From Trichuris trichiura (lineage: Eukaryota > Nematoda > Enoplea > Trichinellida > Trichuridae): DNA of 64,000 nucleotides. Below are positions 20,413-32,478 of this stretch, in pieces. The DNA lies in NCBI GenBank assembly GCA_037903355.1, contig JBAJFE010000025.1, forward strand, positions 1,426,001 through 1,490,000. Direction: 5' to 3'. Position numbers and translations under genes: made by a program. Numbering within the stretch: position 1 is the stretch's first letter; each line of letters starts with the position of its first letter. The notes beneath the pieces are model-generated. The model was not told where the DNA came from, made no database searches, and saw nothing but the letters and a program-made list of their open reading frames with translations.

Positions 20413-23400
20413 CTAAAGCCAAGTCTGGCATCGTGCCAACGTATGACAGGGACCAATGGCCACTTGACGGACGTCGCAGTTGACGCTCACCTTGAATGAG
20501 CGAAAATTTGAAACGCAATTAAGATTAGCTGTAATCACTTTGAATGGAAAGTATTGATAGCGAGCGTGGCCAAGGCCGAGATTGCCAAATTCGTTTCTGC
20601 CCCACATGTAAAGTTCGCCTTTGCCTAAAGTCGAACTTGAAAAGCAATTGTTTGACCAACGTTGCTAGCACGGTATTACTATTTATGACGGCGTAGTGCA
20701 TTAAGCCGGCGAACAGACGTTCAGGGTAAATATTGTCGCGAAATTCATTGGCACCAAACAATGGAGGAGGCAATAGTGTTCGGCTGCCCTTGAAAAGCTG
20801 TTCCGGACCGAGACCCAGTGGGCCGTAGCCCCAAGCATAAATTTGACCACTTTCTGAGAAATTGCTGCTCTCATAAAAAGGCATTTCTAGGCGACGCGCG
20901 CAAATTATCTCTCACCAGTCAGCACGGCGCAGGATGAGCCACCGCTGGCAACCTGTCTAACGGGACCGATTTTCAAATCGAGATGACGCGGTTCGAAAAC
21001 CTGTTGGAAAAAAAAGTAAAGTATTTATTTGACCATTTGCCATAGGTATACGCGCGCTGCTCGCGTTCAAACGAGATGTCTCCAAAAGAATCCGGTCTTA
21101 CCTGCATGTCTGTGGTCACTGAGCCGAACTGGCGATACTCCGAGTTGCCCCAACAGAACACTTCACCTTTGTCTGAAGGAAAAATATTCGACAGACAAAC
21201 AGGTTGCTTAATGGTTCAACCTACCAGACAATGCAAGAACGCTGTCTGCCCCGCAGGAGACTTGCACAATCTTTTCATTCTTGATGTCGCCCTCGACCAC
21301 CTTAGGCTGCCAGTTCGACCAAGACGACTTGTAGCCTTAAGATTACTGCCAATTCAAAATTTTAAAAATGACTCCTTGGGCTAATTTAAACAAAACAAAC
21401 GACCAACTTGGTCTTACAAGTATTAGTCGCCGAATAGCGAATTCAAACTCGCGTTATTACGCAATTCTTTTTCTTAATAAACACTTTACGCTCCATCGCA
21501 ACGACGTCGCTTTATCGCCGAAAATAGAACGAAGATAAGACGACGTCGTTCAAAATGTGAAGCTACTTTCTTCAGCAAATAGCAAATAAAAATGTTGATA
21601 GTTAAAAATTTGCATAAAATTACAAAGCAACCCCTCATAGCTGCCTTCCCGCGTTGTTGTAGTCTATAGGATTCATCAGGTGGGCCCTAAACCAAACAGA
21701 CGACGTAAGAAGATGCTTTTCCGAGGCTTTTAGCCATATATGGCCAATATCACCATAGATAAAATATTTGGGCAGCAATTCGAACTATTCGGGATTAGCA
21801 GATTTGAAATGTACCTAAGCTTGGCTTACATAAAAAGAAAAAACTAGCGCTAAGGAGAGCGTGTTAGAAATGGTTATCCCTATTTGACGAACTATTCGGG
21901 ATTGGACAGCTTGTAAACGAAAATACAATTTGTAGCGCTGGGAAGTGTCAACAAGTGTAGCAAAAGCGACACAGAGATCACGAGGCAGTAAAGCACGGTG
22001 GCCTAACGTTGTCAAAGCGGTTTCAAGTAAACAAACCGCAAAAGTTTATTCATCACACTCTCGCTGCCTGTATGTGATCATTGAGCGTGGAAGCCAAATA
22101 GCAATACAGCTTACGCTGCAGAAGCATGTTACCAACCGTCATTAATAACATAGGCGACGTAGTGGTGATGGAAAGACTTTGAAAACTTGGCAAAACATCT
22201 GACAGTTTTGTCAACGTAGTTGTGCAAAGCAAATAGCTCTATGCAAAAAAAAACAAAACCGCTTAACGACAACTTTTTATGTAAATTTGGGTTCAAGAAA
22301 AACGATAACGAAAATATTAAGCTAAGCGCGAAAAAAAGGGGGATACGAAATCAGTATTCAGAAAACTGGGATGAACGCGTGTCCGCGTACAACGGTACGT
22401 TTACGCTAGGCGCAAAAAGTACACTTCAACAACTTCTAAGAAAAAATAAGACTGTTTTTCTTGGAATACTTTGCTGTACGCTCGCCGAATTCCGATAGAC
22501 AAAAACTGACCACCTTCCCTACGAATACGGCGAGAGCGCCGAAAGCATTCCGTGCATTTTAATAAAAAAAAACTTCTTCGCTCAACCTTCCGGAACCAAC
22601 AAAGGCAAAATTTTTGTAGGGCAGCTTTTGCTCTTGCATTATTGGTTAATCCATCTACGCACTGTCGTCATGTCTTCCGTATCGATTCATTATGCCATAT
22701 ATGCAAATGTAAGAGCGCGGATGAAATTGAAAAATTGAAACTGCTCCATTAACCACGTTCCACTTTTCATCGCGCTTTTAAAATTGACGCAAACTAGGCA
22801 AAAAAGCGTTGTGTTGACTAGCGTCGCGCGACAAGTCAGAATTACGTATTTTCAAAAATCTTCGCTTTTACGATCCACTTTATGAATATGCAAATCTGTT
22901 TTATCGCGTCTGTCAACCCATCCGCAACGCTTATCGGTAGGGAACCTGATTTTCCTTTAAATTCAAGGTTCCTTGATCTTACTGTAGGCGCGACTTGTCT
23001 GATCGACGGACAGTTTGAAAAAAAAAAGTTTGTGCGGACTTTTTTGCGTCACAAATCAACATCTAAAGCGCTGCGACTTATTAGTCAATTAAAATAAAGT
23101 CGTAGGCAATGGGCGAATGAAGATTAGGACGGAGCGGGAAAAAGTTGACACTAAATACGGTGAAATTAACATCGGGAAAATTGCCGCGCGTTCTCGACGC
23201 CGTTCGCGGTTGGCTATTGGAAAGAAAAGGATGGGGCGTACGCGAGATCAACTTTCCTTCAAACCGCGACATGCGTAATTTCGCTTTGAAATGGAGCCTA
23301 CAAAAAGTGCGGCTATTTTACAATTCAATCAACTACTTCATCGATTTTTTCGTCGAGCTCTTTACGGCTTTGATTAAGGTTGAAAATCGAACTTGACCAT

Positions 23401-24582
23401 CCAACTTCTTAGGCTTAGCGGTGAAATTGCAAAATTCCCTGCCTCATCCCATTAACAGCAAGATGGGAGAGCAGCAAAAATTCAAAGTAATCACGCGCGC
23501 GAGCGCTTGGACAGAATTACATTTTCTTTTAAAACTAAAAATTGATTTTGACATCACTCACCAAGTTGGCCATCCATAGCGCATCCGAAAGTGTATACTT
23601 TGCCATTAGCGTCAACGATAATCGTGTGATCCATACCGCATACGACTTGAGTGACGTCACTTGGAAGGCCATCGATTTTATGAGATATTGAACATCGAGT
23701 GTAGTCTTCATTTTCAATTATAGACCTACCACATTGACCATACTGGTTGCCGCCAAGACTGTACACTGAAATTTCAACTACAATATGACATAGACGTAAA
23801 CTCGTTAGCTGCACAAAAGAAGTTTATACTTATAAATTAGACTGGCATACCTCCTTCTTTGTCCGTTGCGATGACGGTATGCGCTTTTCCGCAGGCAACG
23901 TGAGTTACCTTTGTAGAATCGGGGAAACGAAGCGGAAGGGGTATCTCCCTTGGCTCTATTAGGTACTGAATGCCTTGTTCGGGAGAAATGTTGTGCGGGT
24001 GGAATCCCAATTGATGATAGGCGTTCACACCTGTTCCATAGGCGGTTGGAAGCCTATTTTTAGAGCCCTTAGCAACAAAGACGGAATATCCAACCCCGCA
24101 GGCGATGCTTGAAACCTAAAAACAACATTGACTCAAAAGCTACTTGCACAGAGAGCGCTTTTTGTGGTGCAATGTAGCATGGCTTTTCCCGCCTGGCGCC
24201 CACTGTCTAATATGCTTAAGCTTAAGCCTAAGGCTTAGCTGAAGCCTATTGGATCGCAAGGTAACAACCCAATGATGCTATGTACAAGAATTTAAAGAAT
24301 TACCGGATGATTATCCCCGAAAGGGATAATGCAGGGCTTGTGCGTAAATTCAAGCGGTGATTCATGGTAAGTGGGGCGGAGAAATTCTTTGATGCCAAGT
24401 TCTCCGGTCGCTGCGTAGCCCCAACCGTACAGTCGTACTTTGCGTCGATGTTTTCCCTTTTCGGGTACGTATTCAAAAATGGGCATCTCCTCCGATTCCC
24501 ATTCATGTTTGCTGGTGGAAGCTCTTGCCGTCGGGAGGAATAATTTTGATACTCGAAATAATCGTGAAGATACGGTCGCCAT
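20413..24582 (-). CDS. rcc1l: RCC1L (WBSCR16)-like mitochondrial RCC1-repeat protein, eight exons
   Basis: Exons in reading order: 24582-24304, 24115-23851, 23777-23562, 21335-21225, 21172-21102, 21000-20916, 20853-20680 and 20624-20413. They join in frame into 470 aa, against 464 aa for human RCC1L. The start ATG at 24582 gives a basic, Ser-rich presequence (MATVSSRLFRVSKLFLP) expected for mitochondrial import. RCC1 blades are visible as LYGWGYAATGELG, VYSLGGNQYGQCG, VYTFGCAMDGQLG, VFCWGNSEYRQFG, IYAWGYGPLG and LYMWGRNEFGNLGLG. The NSEYRQF blade and the YGPLGLGP spacing are typical of RCC1L rather than nuclear RCC1. RCC1L is linked to OPA1 nucleotide exchange and mitoribosome assembly. The third intron is 2.2 kb; the others are 53-188 nt. 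The gene converges on the transgelin-like gene 237 bp away. Confidence 0.92.
21336..23561 (-). other. Large intron 3 of the RCC1L-like gene
   Basis: A 2.2 kb intron. Open frames on both strands (for example around 22220-22750 and 23080-23390) are short, overlap and lack a recognisable domain, so I call no nested gene. Confidence 0.5.
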
Positions 24583-24900
24583 AAATACGTCAATGTACAC
24601 CTAAAGGACCGGATGTTCAAACAGGTAAGTACAAGTCGTTGAGGAAAGAAAAATTTTAAAGAGTAGTAGCCTACAGCTTTCGTCTGGCATTGCATACAAG
24701 CAAACAAAAGGAAAGTGCCCTATGTGGAGGATTAACTATTTGGAGAAGAGATATCAAAAACAATTATCCAAAAGTAACCTCTGGATAATCTTACCGTAAA
24801 AAACGTCGTAAATGCTTTTACTACCTGCCTTTTTCTTTTATGAACTTTTGAAGCGTTTGCTGAATGGAATGTATAGTTACAACGGACTAGATTGATGACA
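24583..24900. other. 5' flank of the RCC1L-like gene
   Basis: About 320 bp upstream of the RCC1L-like start, with no exon that I can support. An extended telomere-like AAGCCTAAGGCTTAGC motif occurs in this gene's second-exon side intron (24211-24240). Confidence 0.4.
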
Positions 24901-25257
24901 GCAAGATGGAATGGCTTCTATGCCGGATGAACATTGACAAGGTGAGAGGTGTGCCATAGATTTCTGTTTAAAAAAAATTCAGGTACACATATGGAAAAAT
25001 ATCAACCAACTACAAGTGAGTTGAAATTTTTAAAAAGTGAACAGAAGACACTAAGCAAAAAAAGGTTTAAAACAGCGTATATTAATTGGCCTCACGGAAA
25101 AGGTCGAGGCGGGTTTCGAACTTCTCATCATTGCATGCATCTTTCCAACCAGATCGGCATATTCAAAATGGCGCTGCTGGACGGAATATACGTCTGGTAA
25201 TGTTTGAACTTCACTTCTTGTAACGCAGAATAAATTCTGCTCGTCCGTGCCGTGCAT
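24893..25257 (-). CDS. Candidate two-exon small gene, unknown function
   Basis: An ATG at 25257 opens about 54 codons (including TDEQNLFCVTRSEVQTLPD and QRHFEYADLVGKMHAMM) up to a donor TTTTCC|GTGAGG. After TTTTTTTTAAACAG, a Cys-rich exon in the same phase (SMAHLSPCQCSSGIEAIP, then SCCHQS) ends in TAA near 24893. The first exon reads strongly like protein. The second is less sure, since another frame there is also open. A plus-strand frame (24949-25200) overlaps it. No family recognised. Confidence 0.35.
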
Positions 25258-28038
25258 GTCAAGGCGGGAAAGAAGAGTTCACCATCAACAGCAAGCCGAC
25301 ATTAATATACTTTCGCTGACAAGCTTTTTACGTCACAATGGTACACCTACGACTTGGCATTTGGAAAAATGACAAATGAGAACTTTGGAGAGACAAGAAA
25401 CAACGTAATTAAATTACCAACGACCGCGAAAGGCAGTTTGCTCGAACGCGAATCAATCCTATTGGGAATTCTGTCGCTCGCTCAAATAAATCAGCCGGCT
25501 TGGATAACCAACCTACGCGTAAACTTTTTTTCTAAAAGATAATTAGGAAAGAAATTGTTTCGTTGAAGCCCGGCCAATTTTGAGCTGCTAGGCGAAAGTG
25601 TTAGGACGAAAAGCATTGACCTAAGTGCTAAAGCTTGCGCGAGCCTTTGGCGCCGATCAAGAAATGGACAAATACGCGGCTAACCAACTGAATTCGAACG
25701 AAAACTGTTCAAAAAAATAGGTATCAAATCATCTTGTCGTACGCTTTTATTAATTTAATAAAATTGGACAGCTTACCCGTGGCTTTAGTAAATACAGTAT
25801 GCTTGAAGCGCAGGTTAGAAGTTGTAAAAGTTCCAACCTGTTTTTTCTCAGGGAAGATTTGTAAAAGCGCGCTGTATAGCTGAACTTGTTTTGCATTGAA
25901 CATTTAGCCACGTGTAGGACACCATAAAATCGCTTGACAGCCCGTCGGAGTTGTCCTACGAAAGGTGCGACTTCCTATGTTTCATCCTTTTTTAATCTCA
26001 ATTTTTAGCATCATTCATTTGCTTGTTCGCGTATCGTTCGTACAGCATTTAAAGTAAGTCCTTATTTTTTCGTCAGCAAAAGTCAATCTCTTTCCGCTTA
26101 CGAATTACCGCTAAAAATGTTCTTTTTCGATGCTGTTATTTTGGCGTGAAACGACTGCCGCTTTGCTTACTTTTAGCAAAGCTGCAGACGCAATTTGGTG
26201 TCGTCAATTGTTCGCTGGACGTAAGGTTATGGCACAAAAGAAAAAGATAGGCGTTTCCTTGCTCGCCTGTCAGTTTTAACAGTTCGATGATAGACGAACG
26301 TAATTTCATAAGATAAATTTACTCATCATTTATACGCGTGTTGTTGCCGCGTAGCGATTTATTTTTGCCGCCTCCGCGTGTGTGTATGCTGACAAAGTCA
26401 ATGGGAAACATGGGAATGCAAGTAACACGAACAATCCGTATGTCGCAGTCGAGCTTTGTTTCGAAAATTTATTTTTACGTTTTCTCTTTTGACGCAGCTG
26501 TTTTTTTTAACGTTACCCATTTTACATTGTTTCCTTAAAGGGTGTGAAAAGTTTGTCGCAACTTGTGGGCTTCGTTGAATCAAAAAGTTTCAACTGCTTA
26601 GGATACTGCTTGTCGTAAGAGAAACATGTTGGTATCAATGCTGCTGATCGATAAATCATCATTCCTTATTTCATGTAACTGTGGGCTCAGTTTGTATCAC
26701 TTTTCTTTGCTTAGTGTTCTCGCGCGGTCGCTTGCCAGTATCCAAGCAAGTCGAACAGCACATTTTCGTCTATTTCCTTCTAAGTATTCAATTCTGTAGC
26801 TATTCGCTGATCCTTTATTGAATTTTATTATTTTTTTATAAGTTTGGCATGCGCGCTTTGAAGTGAGCATTAATTAAGGCATTGAATTGATAAATGGCAT
26901 GTTTTTAAGTACTGCTGACGTCCTTAAGTTTATACTTGTTCCCTCGTCAACTTTTGCGAATTTTTCTGGTCGCTAATAAATAAATTTGTTTTATCTCGTT
27001 CACTTTTAAGTATAACGCCAATTTCTCGTAGCATATCGACTTCTTACTGTAATGTCTGACAAGATGAGCTTTTAAATTAAAAAAAAAGGCTTTACTATTA
27101 GTACTTACCTTTTTCGTCCTTTTTGAACATTTCTAAAAGGAATGTATCTTTGAAACAATGTTCTTACCGTTCTTGATGTAGTGGGATGCTTTATCCGTGT
27201 GTATTCTAATGCGAATGCGAAGACAAAAGTATTAATGACTTGATTGAGCTCACGTTTTGAGTTTGACTAGTTTTAAAATGTCAATGAAATGAATTTACAA
27301 ATGAGGCTCTGATTAGACGAGAAGGGATTTTTTCTTCTGTCATTCATGATTCGTTCTCAATGGGCTAGCGTGAGATTTCGTACAACTGTTCTCATTCTAT
27401 TCTCCGTCAAATAAGTGCTTACGTTTTAACGTTATTAGACGCAATAAGTTTAATGCTTTCGACTTTGACGTTTTCTGGCGTAAATAGATTCTTCAGTTTG
27501 GAATAGAAAACAATGTTGCTGTTCTTCATGCCGTGAATGTTTAATGTTAGCTGAATAAGTGTTGTAGGACGCGCGAGTCCGCTAACTGAATGGCCATTCA
27601 GTAAAATGACACTGCGTTGAGATGGTCATTTGACATTCATCGGCTAACTCAATAAAGTTCATTTAATTACATTCATGTACCGTCTACTTGCAAATTTTAA
27701 GCTCATTGACAAATTGCGTAGTCGTAAAAGGTTGTCGGTTTGCTAATTGATTATTTGTTCTCAATGAAAAGTTATTTCCAGTTAAATGGAGATTTAATTT
27801 ATTTCTTACTGTCACAGTGGTAATTCACAAAACGAGATACGCTATTGGCGGGTGACGTCAAATTATGAATGAACAGACTATATTTTCTTTAGCGACGTTA
27901 TAAGGATAAGGTGTAGGTGTCTACTTTTGTTTTTATAATTATTATATGAATACTTCGTTGTGGCAAGTTTCTGCTGATGAAGTACCGATAGAGACCAGTT
28001 TAATGTAGTAAACTTCCCTGGACTTAATGTACCACTTT
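25258..28038. other. Gene-poor, AT-rich intergenic region
   Basis: I see no supported exon in this stretch. A short piece on the minus strand near 25430-25470 (IDSRSSKLPFAVVGN) looks weakly protein-like but has no clear partners. The rest is AT-rich, with short inverted motifs around 27580-27660 (GAATGGCCATTC palindrome). Confidence 0.4.
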
Positions 28039-29370
28039 CAATCCGTCCTCGGTTGTTTTATAATTTATTAATTTCAAATCTTTTTCTGAGCATTTATTTA
28101 TAATATTTTTAATATTAAGTTATATGGGCCATCTCTTTCAAGGGACGCGCAAGTTTTCATGTGTGACCAAATGGTCACGTAGTATCCGTTTATACGTATG
28201 AAGTTTTTGAAGCTTTCGGGATTCAACAGTTCAGCGCAGTATTCGACGTAAAAGTAGGAATAAAATATTAATAAGTAAATATCAGTGTAAAGCTAAAAAA
28301 ACAATAATAATAAACGTAATATAAAGAAAGTCGTGTACGGACCTTTTTTCTCATTGTCTTTATTTGTATTTATAAATTTCACTTTTATTATTCCTTATTT
28401 TATTCTTAGCTTTAATTGTTTTCTTACAGCATTCCCGCCAAGACTTCACATCTCATTTCGATTATACAATGTTTGTTGCTTCACTATTTTTATTTTACGG
28501 TGTAGTTCAAAAGTGTACGTAATCTCTTTAAGCTTTGCATTCCGTTTTGTTCTCCATTTGAGTGCTCAGCTTCCCGTTTTCCACGGGAAATTGCTGAATC
28601 CCGAATCCGTTCGGTTTTTCGTACAAATAAATCAGTATTACTTGGCAATGCGGTCCCTTTTAAATATTCAAGCTAACCGTCATTGCAATCCGTCTTAAAA
28701 TGTTTTTGTCTTTATTTACCTTCAAATCTTTTTCCGAGTATTTAATTGCAGTATTTTAAACACTAAGGAATATACTAACTCCTTCGCTGGGCGTGTAGGC
28801 TTTTATGTTAGTCCGATTGCTCACTTAGTATCCATTTGTACGTATGCAATTCTTGAAGTTTTCGGGATTCGAGTGGAAAGAAAAGTTTAATGGCATTATG
28901 TAGTTTTTAACCAGACCGTAATAGCCACAATAAATTAAGTGTAATCAAACTGAAAATGAAGGGGTAAGGAAAAAATGAGAATAACATTTCAAAAAGTAAG
29001 TATAGGCGTAAAACTGGAATAAAGATGGCAATAATAATAATAGTAATATAAAGCGAAACGAGTGTACAAGTTAATGCCGGTTGCTTATTTTTAATTCTAA
29101 TTTTCACTTTTATTGTCGGGTTCAATTTTGTTCTTACCGTATTCACGTCGATCCTTCACATTTCATTTTTTGATTACACCTTATTTTTTCTTCCGATTAC
29201 GGTGAAGTTCAAAAGCGTACAACCTCTTTAAGCTTTACGTTTTGTTCTCCATTTGAATATTCAATTTCCTGTTTTTTTACGTTGCAACTGTTGAATCCCG
29301 AATCCGTTCGGATCTTCATGCAAATAAATAAGTCTTATTTGACAATGTAGTCCGTTTTAATCATTTTGGC
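28039..29370. repeat. Diverged direct duplication of a ~646-bp noncoding unit
   Basis: Copy 1 is about 28039-28685 and copy 2 about 28686-29370. Matching landmarks in the same order: CAATCCGTC, TCAAATCTTTTTC, TTCGGGATTC (28216 and 28862), AATAATAATA with TAATATAAAG, TTTCACTTTTATT, GAAGTTCAAAAG/TAGTTCAAAAG, CTCTTTAAGCTTT and GAATCCCGAATCCGTTCGG. Within each copy the TTCGGGATTC and GAATCCCGAA landmarks are inverted, so each unit carries a foldback segment. The copies are clearly diverged, with many substitutions and small gaps. Open frames in the two copies are not conserved, so coding is unlikely. Confidence 0.75.
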
Positions 29371-29625
29371 TAAGCATTTTGAGTAGTGAACATGTAATAA
29401 TGGCTTCAATTTGCCTCTTTTCTTTTAAGCAGTATATGTACTAGTCGTTAGTACTTCACGTCTTTCGAAAATTACATATTTTTCTCCATGATTTTCTCAG
29501 TATAAGGTTCCATAGCGGACATAGCAACTCTTATCTTTGTTGTGCGTCATTATGCTAATTGCTATAATAATATTCATTTTCCCTGCCCGGTTGTCCGTAG
29601 TTGTACGCAGTATTGCATGCATTAG
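29371..29625. other. Short intergenic gap
   Basis: AT-rich sequence after the duplicated unit. Nothing recognised. Confidence 0.35.
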
Positions 29626-30413
29626 CTAAGTTTTTAATGTCAAGCCGTCAGCTTTCGTTATTGCTTTTGCATTGAGCACTTGAAAAAGTAATGAAAAAGT
29701 AAGTTGTAATTGACGTACCTGTTGGAATAATGTCATTGTTAAATTTGCATTTATTTCCAAGAAACGTTTGTCGTCGACGAGTCGTGTGTCAATTTGGCTT
29801 TGCGTACAATTATATTGCGAGATTATGTGTACAGAACAGTCGGAACGAGCTGCCGTCCGTCCAATTGGTTTCAAGCATTGTTCAGTACGGTTTAAGCGCA
29901 TTTGGCAAATACTGAATGCCGTCCACTACGGAAGATCAATTATTTAACCAGTTGCTGCGATCCGGTAAGTTTACCGTTCTTTATTATTTCAAATTTTGTT
30001 TAAATTTTTATTCACCATGCGTTGGTTGTCGCTTCCTGTTTAAAGACCCGTTTTGCTGACGTGCGTATCGGTTCCGTCAAGTTCGTGTTCACTTTTGAAA
30101 GCCGACTCTGTTAGCCAGTTTATAATAGCTATTTCTTTGCTTCTTTGCTTACGGAGGCATTTGTTTTGTCAACAAGCGTAACCATTTTTTTAAAAACTTC
30201 CTAACCGCATAATTTTTAAAAACTTAAACAGTTGTACGAATGCCATCAATATGCATTAATGTCAACATGTTTTCTCTTTTAAGTTTCGCTGACCCGTCAA
30301 TGGCTAACAATACATCCAAAGTATAATAACCAACTTTTGTCGTCAGTTCGACTGTATATGAATCGTCCGCTGTGACGAAGTAGACGTCTTTTAAGAAATG
30401 CAAATATCTCAAA
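29626..30413 (-). CDS. Candidate multi-exon gene, unknown function (5' end not found)
   Basis: Three consecutive exons keep one phase: 30413-30230 (acceptor GCCCAG; contains DVYFVTADDSYTVELTTKVG and LDVLLAIDGSAKLKREN), 30200-30153 (EVFKKMVTLVDKTNAS) and 30107-30048 (SRLSKVNTNLTEPIRTSAKR). The first intron would be only 29 nt, which is suspicious. A further exon starts at 29911 after GGCATTCAG. In phase it stops after YLPNALKPY; in another frame it runs MRLNRTEQC...MTLFQQ to a perfect donor CAG|GTACGT at about 29719. The upstream exons were not found and no family was recognised. The protein-like composition of the first exon is the main support. Confidence 0.4.
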
Positions 30414-32279
30414 CTGGGCGCCCAACAGCACTGCTATAATTAGTCTATCGTTGACCTAATGCTTAAGCGGCAAAGTTAAATTGTCCATGACAAATTAACA
30501 GGAAGAGAACTGCCAACTATTTATTAGCATCATTTGAGAATTGTATCAAAGTTATGCTAATGAGACCACGTGCTTTTTGCTACGCAGCGAAACCGCTTTC
30601 CAAAATCGTTGCGGCCGCTTTTTTCGCTTGTCCTCCATTGGGCATTCAATAGTCACATTTTAGTTGTCAAATTAATGTCACCTTCTTAAAAACCGATCAA
30701 GAATTTTTGTAACAACCATTACACGCGTGGAAACTGTATGTTTTGACTTTGCCTATACGTAGCAACGGAATTCTATTCTCATTAGCATATTTTAGTTTTT
30801 GTTGCGAAACTTTCAGGATAACATACTTGTAATGTCATTTTCTGGGCCCAGACTGTATATTATTTGCGTTATAACATATTTTGTTCTTTTATTGTTGCCT
30901 TCGAGTATTTTTGTTTACTATTTTTGTTCAGTAGTTTCATTGTTTGGCTATGCTATGCTTGGCTTGCTTTTTGTTGGCAGAGAGACTCAATTTAGTTTAC
31001 TTATTGGAAAAGTAACGCGCGCGCGTCGATAGTATAACTAATTCTTACCGCCGGCTTGTTTTTCATACGGTAGGCGTGGAATAACATTCCAACTTTGGTT
31101 GCTGTCAATTCTCCGTTGAAATCCACTTGACGCTCAGAGGAAGTTTCACTTTATCCTACCATTGACGAACAACGCCGCGACAAACTGAGCGTAATAATTA
31201 TTTGCAAAGTATTTTGTGAATTCAATTTGTTTATTGAAGCGGGTCACATCCTGTTCTAATTAATCTTTCCATGATAAAACTGCTCATTTGAAACTGAATT
31301 TTAAAAAGTACGGTTCATCGGCCAGTTGCTTCACTTGTTCATTATCCATGGCAACAGGTGAGAGACAACCTGTCGGCGTTTCTTTTTAGCATGATCATAT
31401 GGTTGCCATTGTTTTCATTTTCGTTTCGCAAAGTTGAATCTTTTTCAAATGCCTGTTGCTGGGAATCAATATCCCAGAAATAAAGGAGCCTCCCATAATT
31501 GGGTATTCCCTTTTAAGCAGCTTCGAAAGTTTAAACGCTTTTTAAAGTATAAGTGTAGCCTAACTGATAATATATAGCCTTATTTTGCGGGTGCAAAAGT
31601 TCGTTCGGTTTTTCTCGCTAAGGTCTGGAGGTTTGATCCACAAAAACAAACCACCCATTTTTAGACCTACTCAAATCCTTCTCTGAAGCATTGTCCAGGC
31701 AGACAGTGTCTGGAGAGTACGTCACGTGACGTAACCATATCCAAATGAAGGTGTTCTTCGTTGCTGGAGCGACATGAACTCCTGCAACAGAAGAACATCA
31801 TACTAGCGAGATGCATAGGCTTATTCCTTAGAATATTTTTTACTTTCATATGCTATGAAGAGTAAACGTCCCTGGTCACCATCTGACCTAGTTGCAGTAG
31901 CCTTTGTTACTGAAGTAGCCTCTTGAAAACTGGGCCCACCTTGTGTTATTCTCTTTCTGAATTGTCTTAAAGGACCCATTTTTTTCACCAGTAATTATCT
32001 GCTAAAGAACGCTTTTCTTTCTTTGTTTATTCGGAAATCCATTGCATGTGCGTTGAGGCTTTCCTTCTCCGCAAGTGCCGACAACAAATGTGCGACTCAT
32101 TTTCTGTAGTTTCGTATTTTACCCATCGAATGGGGACTGGACTCGCTGTTGGGGAACGTACGCCAAGCGTGCCTGCGGATTTTTGATTGACCAGGCTATG
32201 CAAATTTCCATTTTCAATTTTTGAGGGGCGCCCTGACCTCAGTCGATCGCTTACATCGAAGTCCCATTGAGAAAGTGCC
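30414..32279. other. Intergenic region with a possible small membrane-protein frame
   Basis: A plus-strand frame from an ATG at 30832 to 31032 is strongly hydrophobic (LYIICVITYFVLLLLPSS, then VSLFGYAMLGLLFVG) and follows an acceptor-like CTTTCAG. It could be a 66-aa membrane protein or chance. The region also has a 16-bp perfect palindrome, TACGTCACGTGACGTA, at 31718-31733. Nothing else is supported. Confidence 0.35.
31718..31733. promoter_or_regulatory. Perfect 16-bp palindrome with E-box/CRE character
   Basis: TACGTCACGTGACGTA is fully self-complementary. It embeds a TCACGTGA E-box flanked by ACGTCA half-sites, the kind of site bound by bHLH-Zip or bZIP factors. No gene start is recognised close by, so function is unknown. 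Confidence 0.4.
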
Positions 32280-32478
32280 TACAGTGGCGACACCTACTGG
32301 ACTTGCTGACTATACTTTCTTTATATTTCAGCTTATGATAGAGCAGAACAGGATAGCCGATAAGGATGCGAGAAACCTTGCCGGCTGTCGTGTTCTAAGC
32401 CTAAGCCGACATATAGAGATAGCACAGCGTTCGCAGCAAGAACAGAGCACGCTTTGGCTCATAGGTGTCGCCACTGTA
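32280..32478. mobile_element. Tc1/mariner-type MITE
   Basis: A 195-bp element (32282-32476) with perfect 15-bp terminal inverted repeats, CAGTGGCGACACCTA, flanked on both sides by TA. TA target duplication with ends starting CAGTG is the signature of Tc1-like elements. The interior has no transposase, so it is non-autonomous. A similar CTACAGTGGCG string without a partner occurs near 63314. Confidence 0.8.

Noticed and set aside
25100..25175. tRNA-like T-loop string (AAGTTCGAAACCC) on the minus strand
   Set aside because: The bases flanking the loop do not form a T-stem and no acceptor stem or anticodon arm can be drawn.
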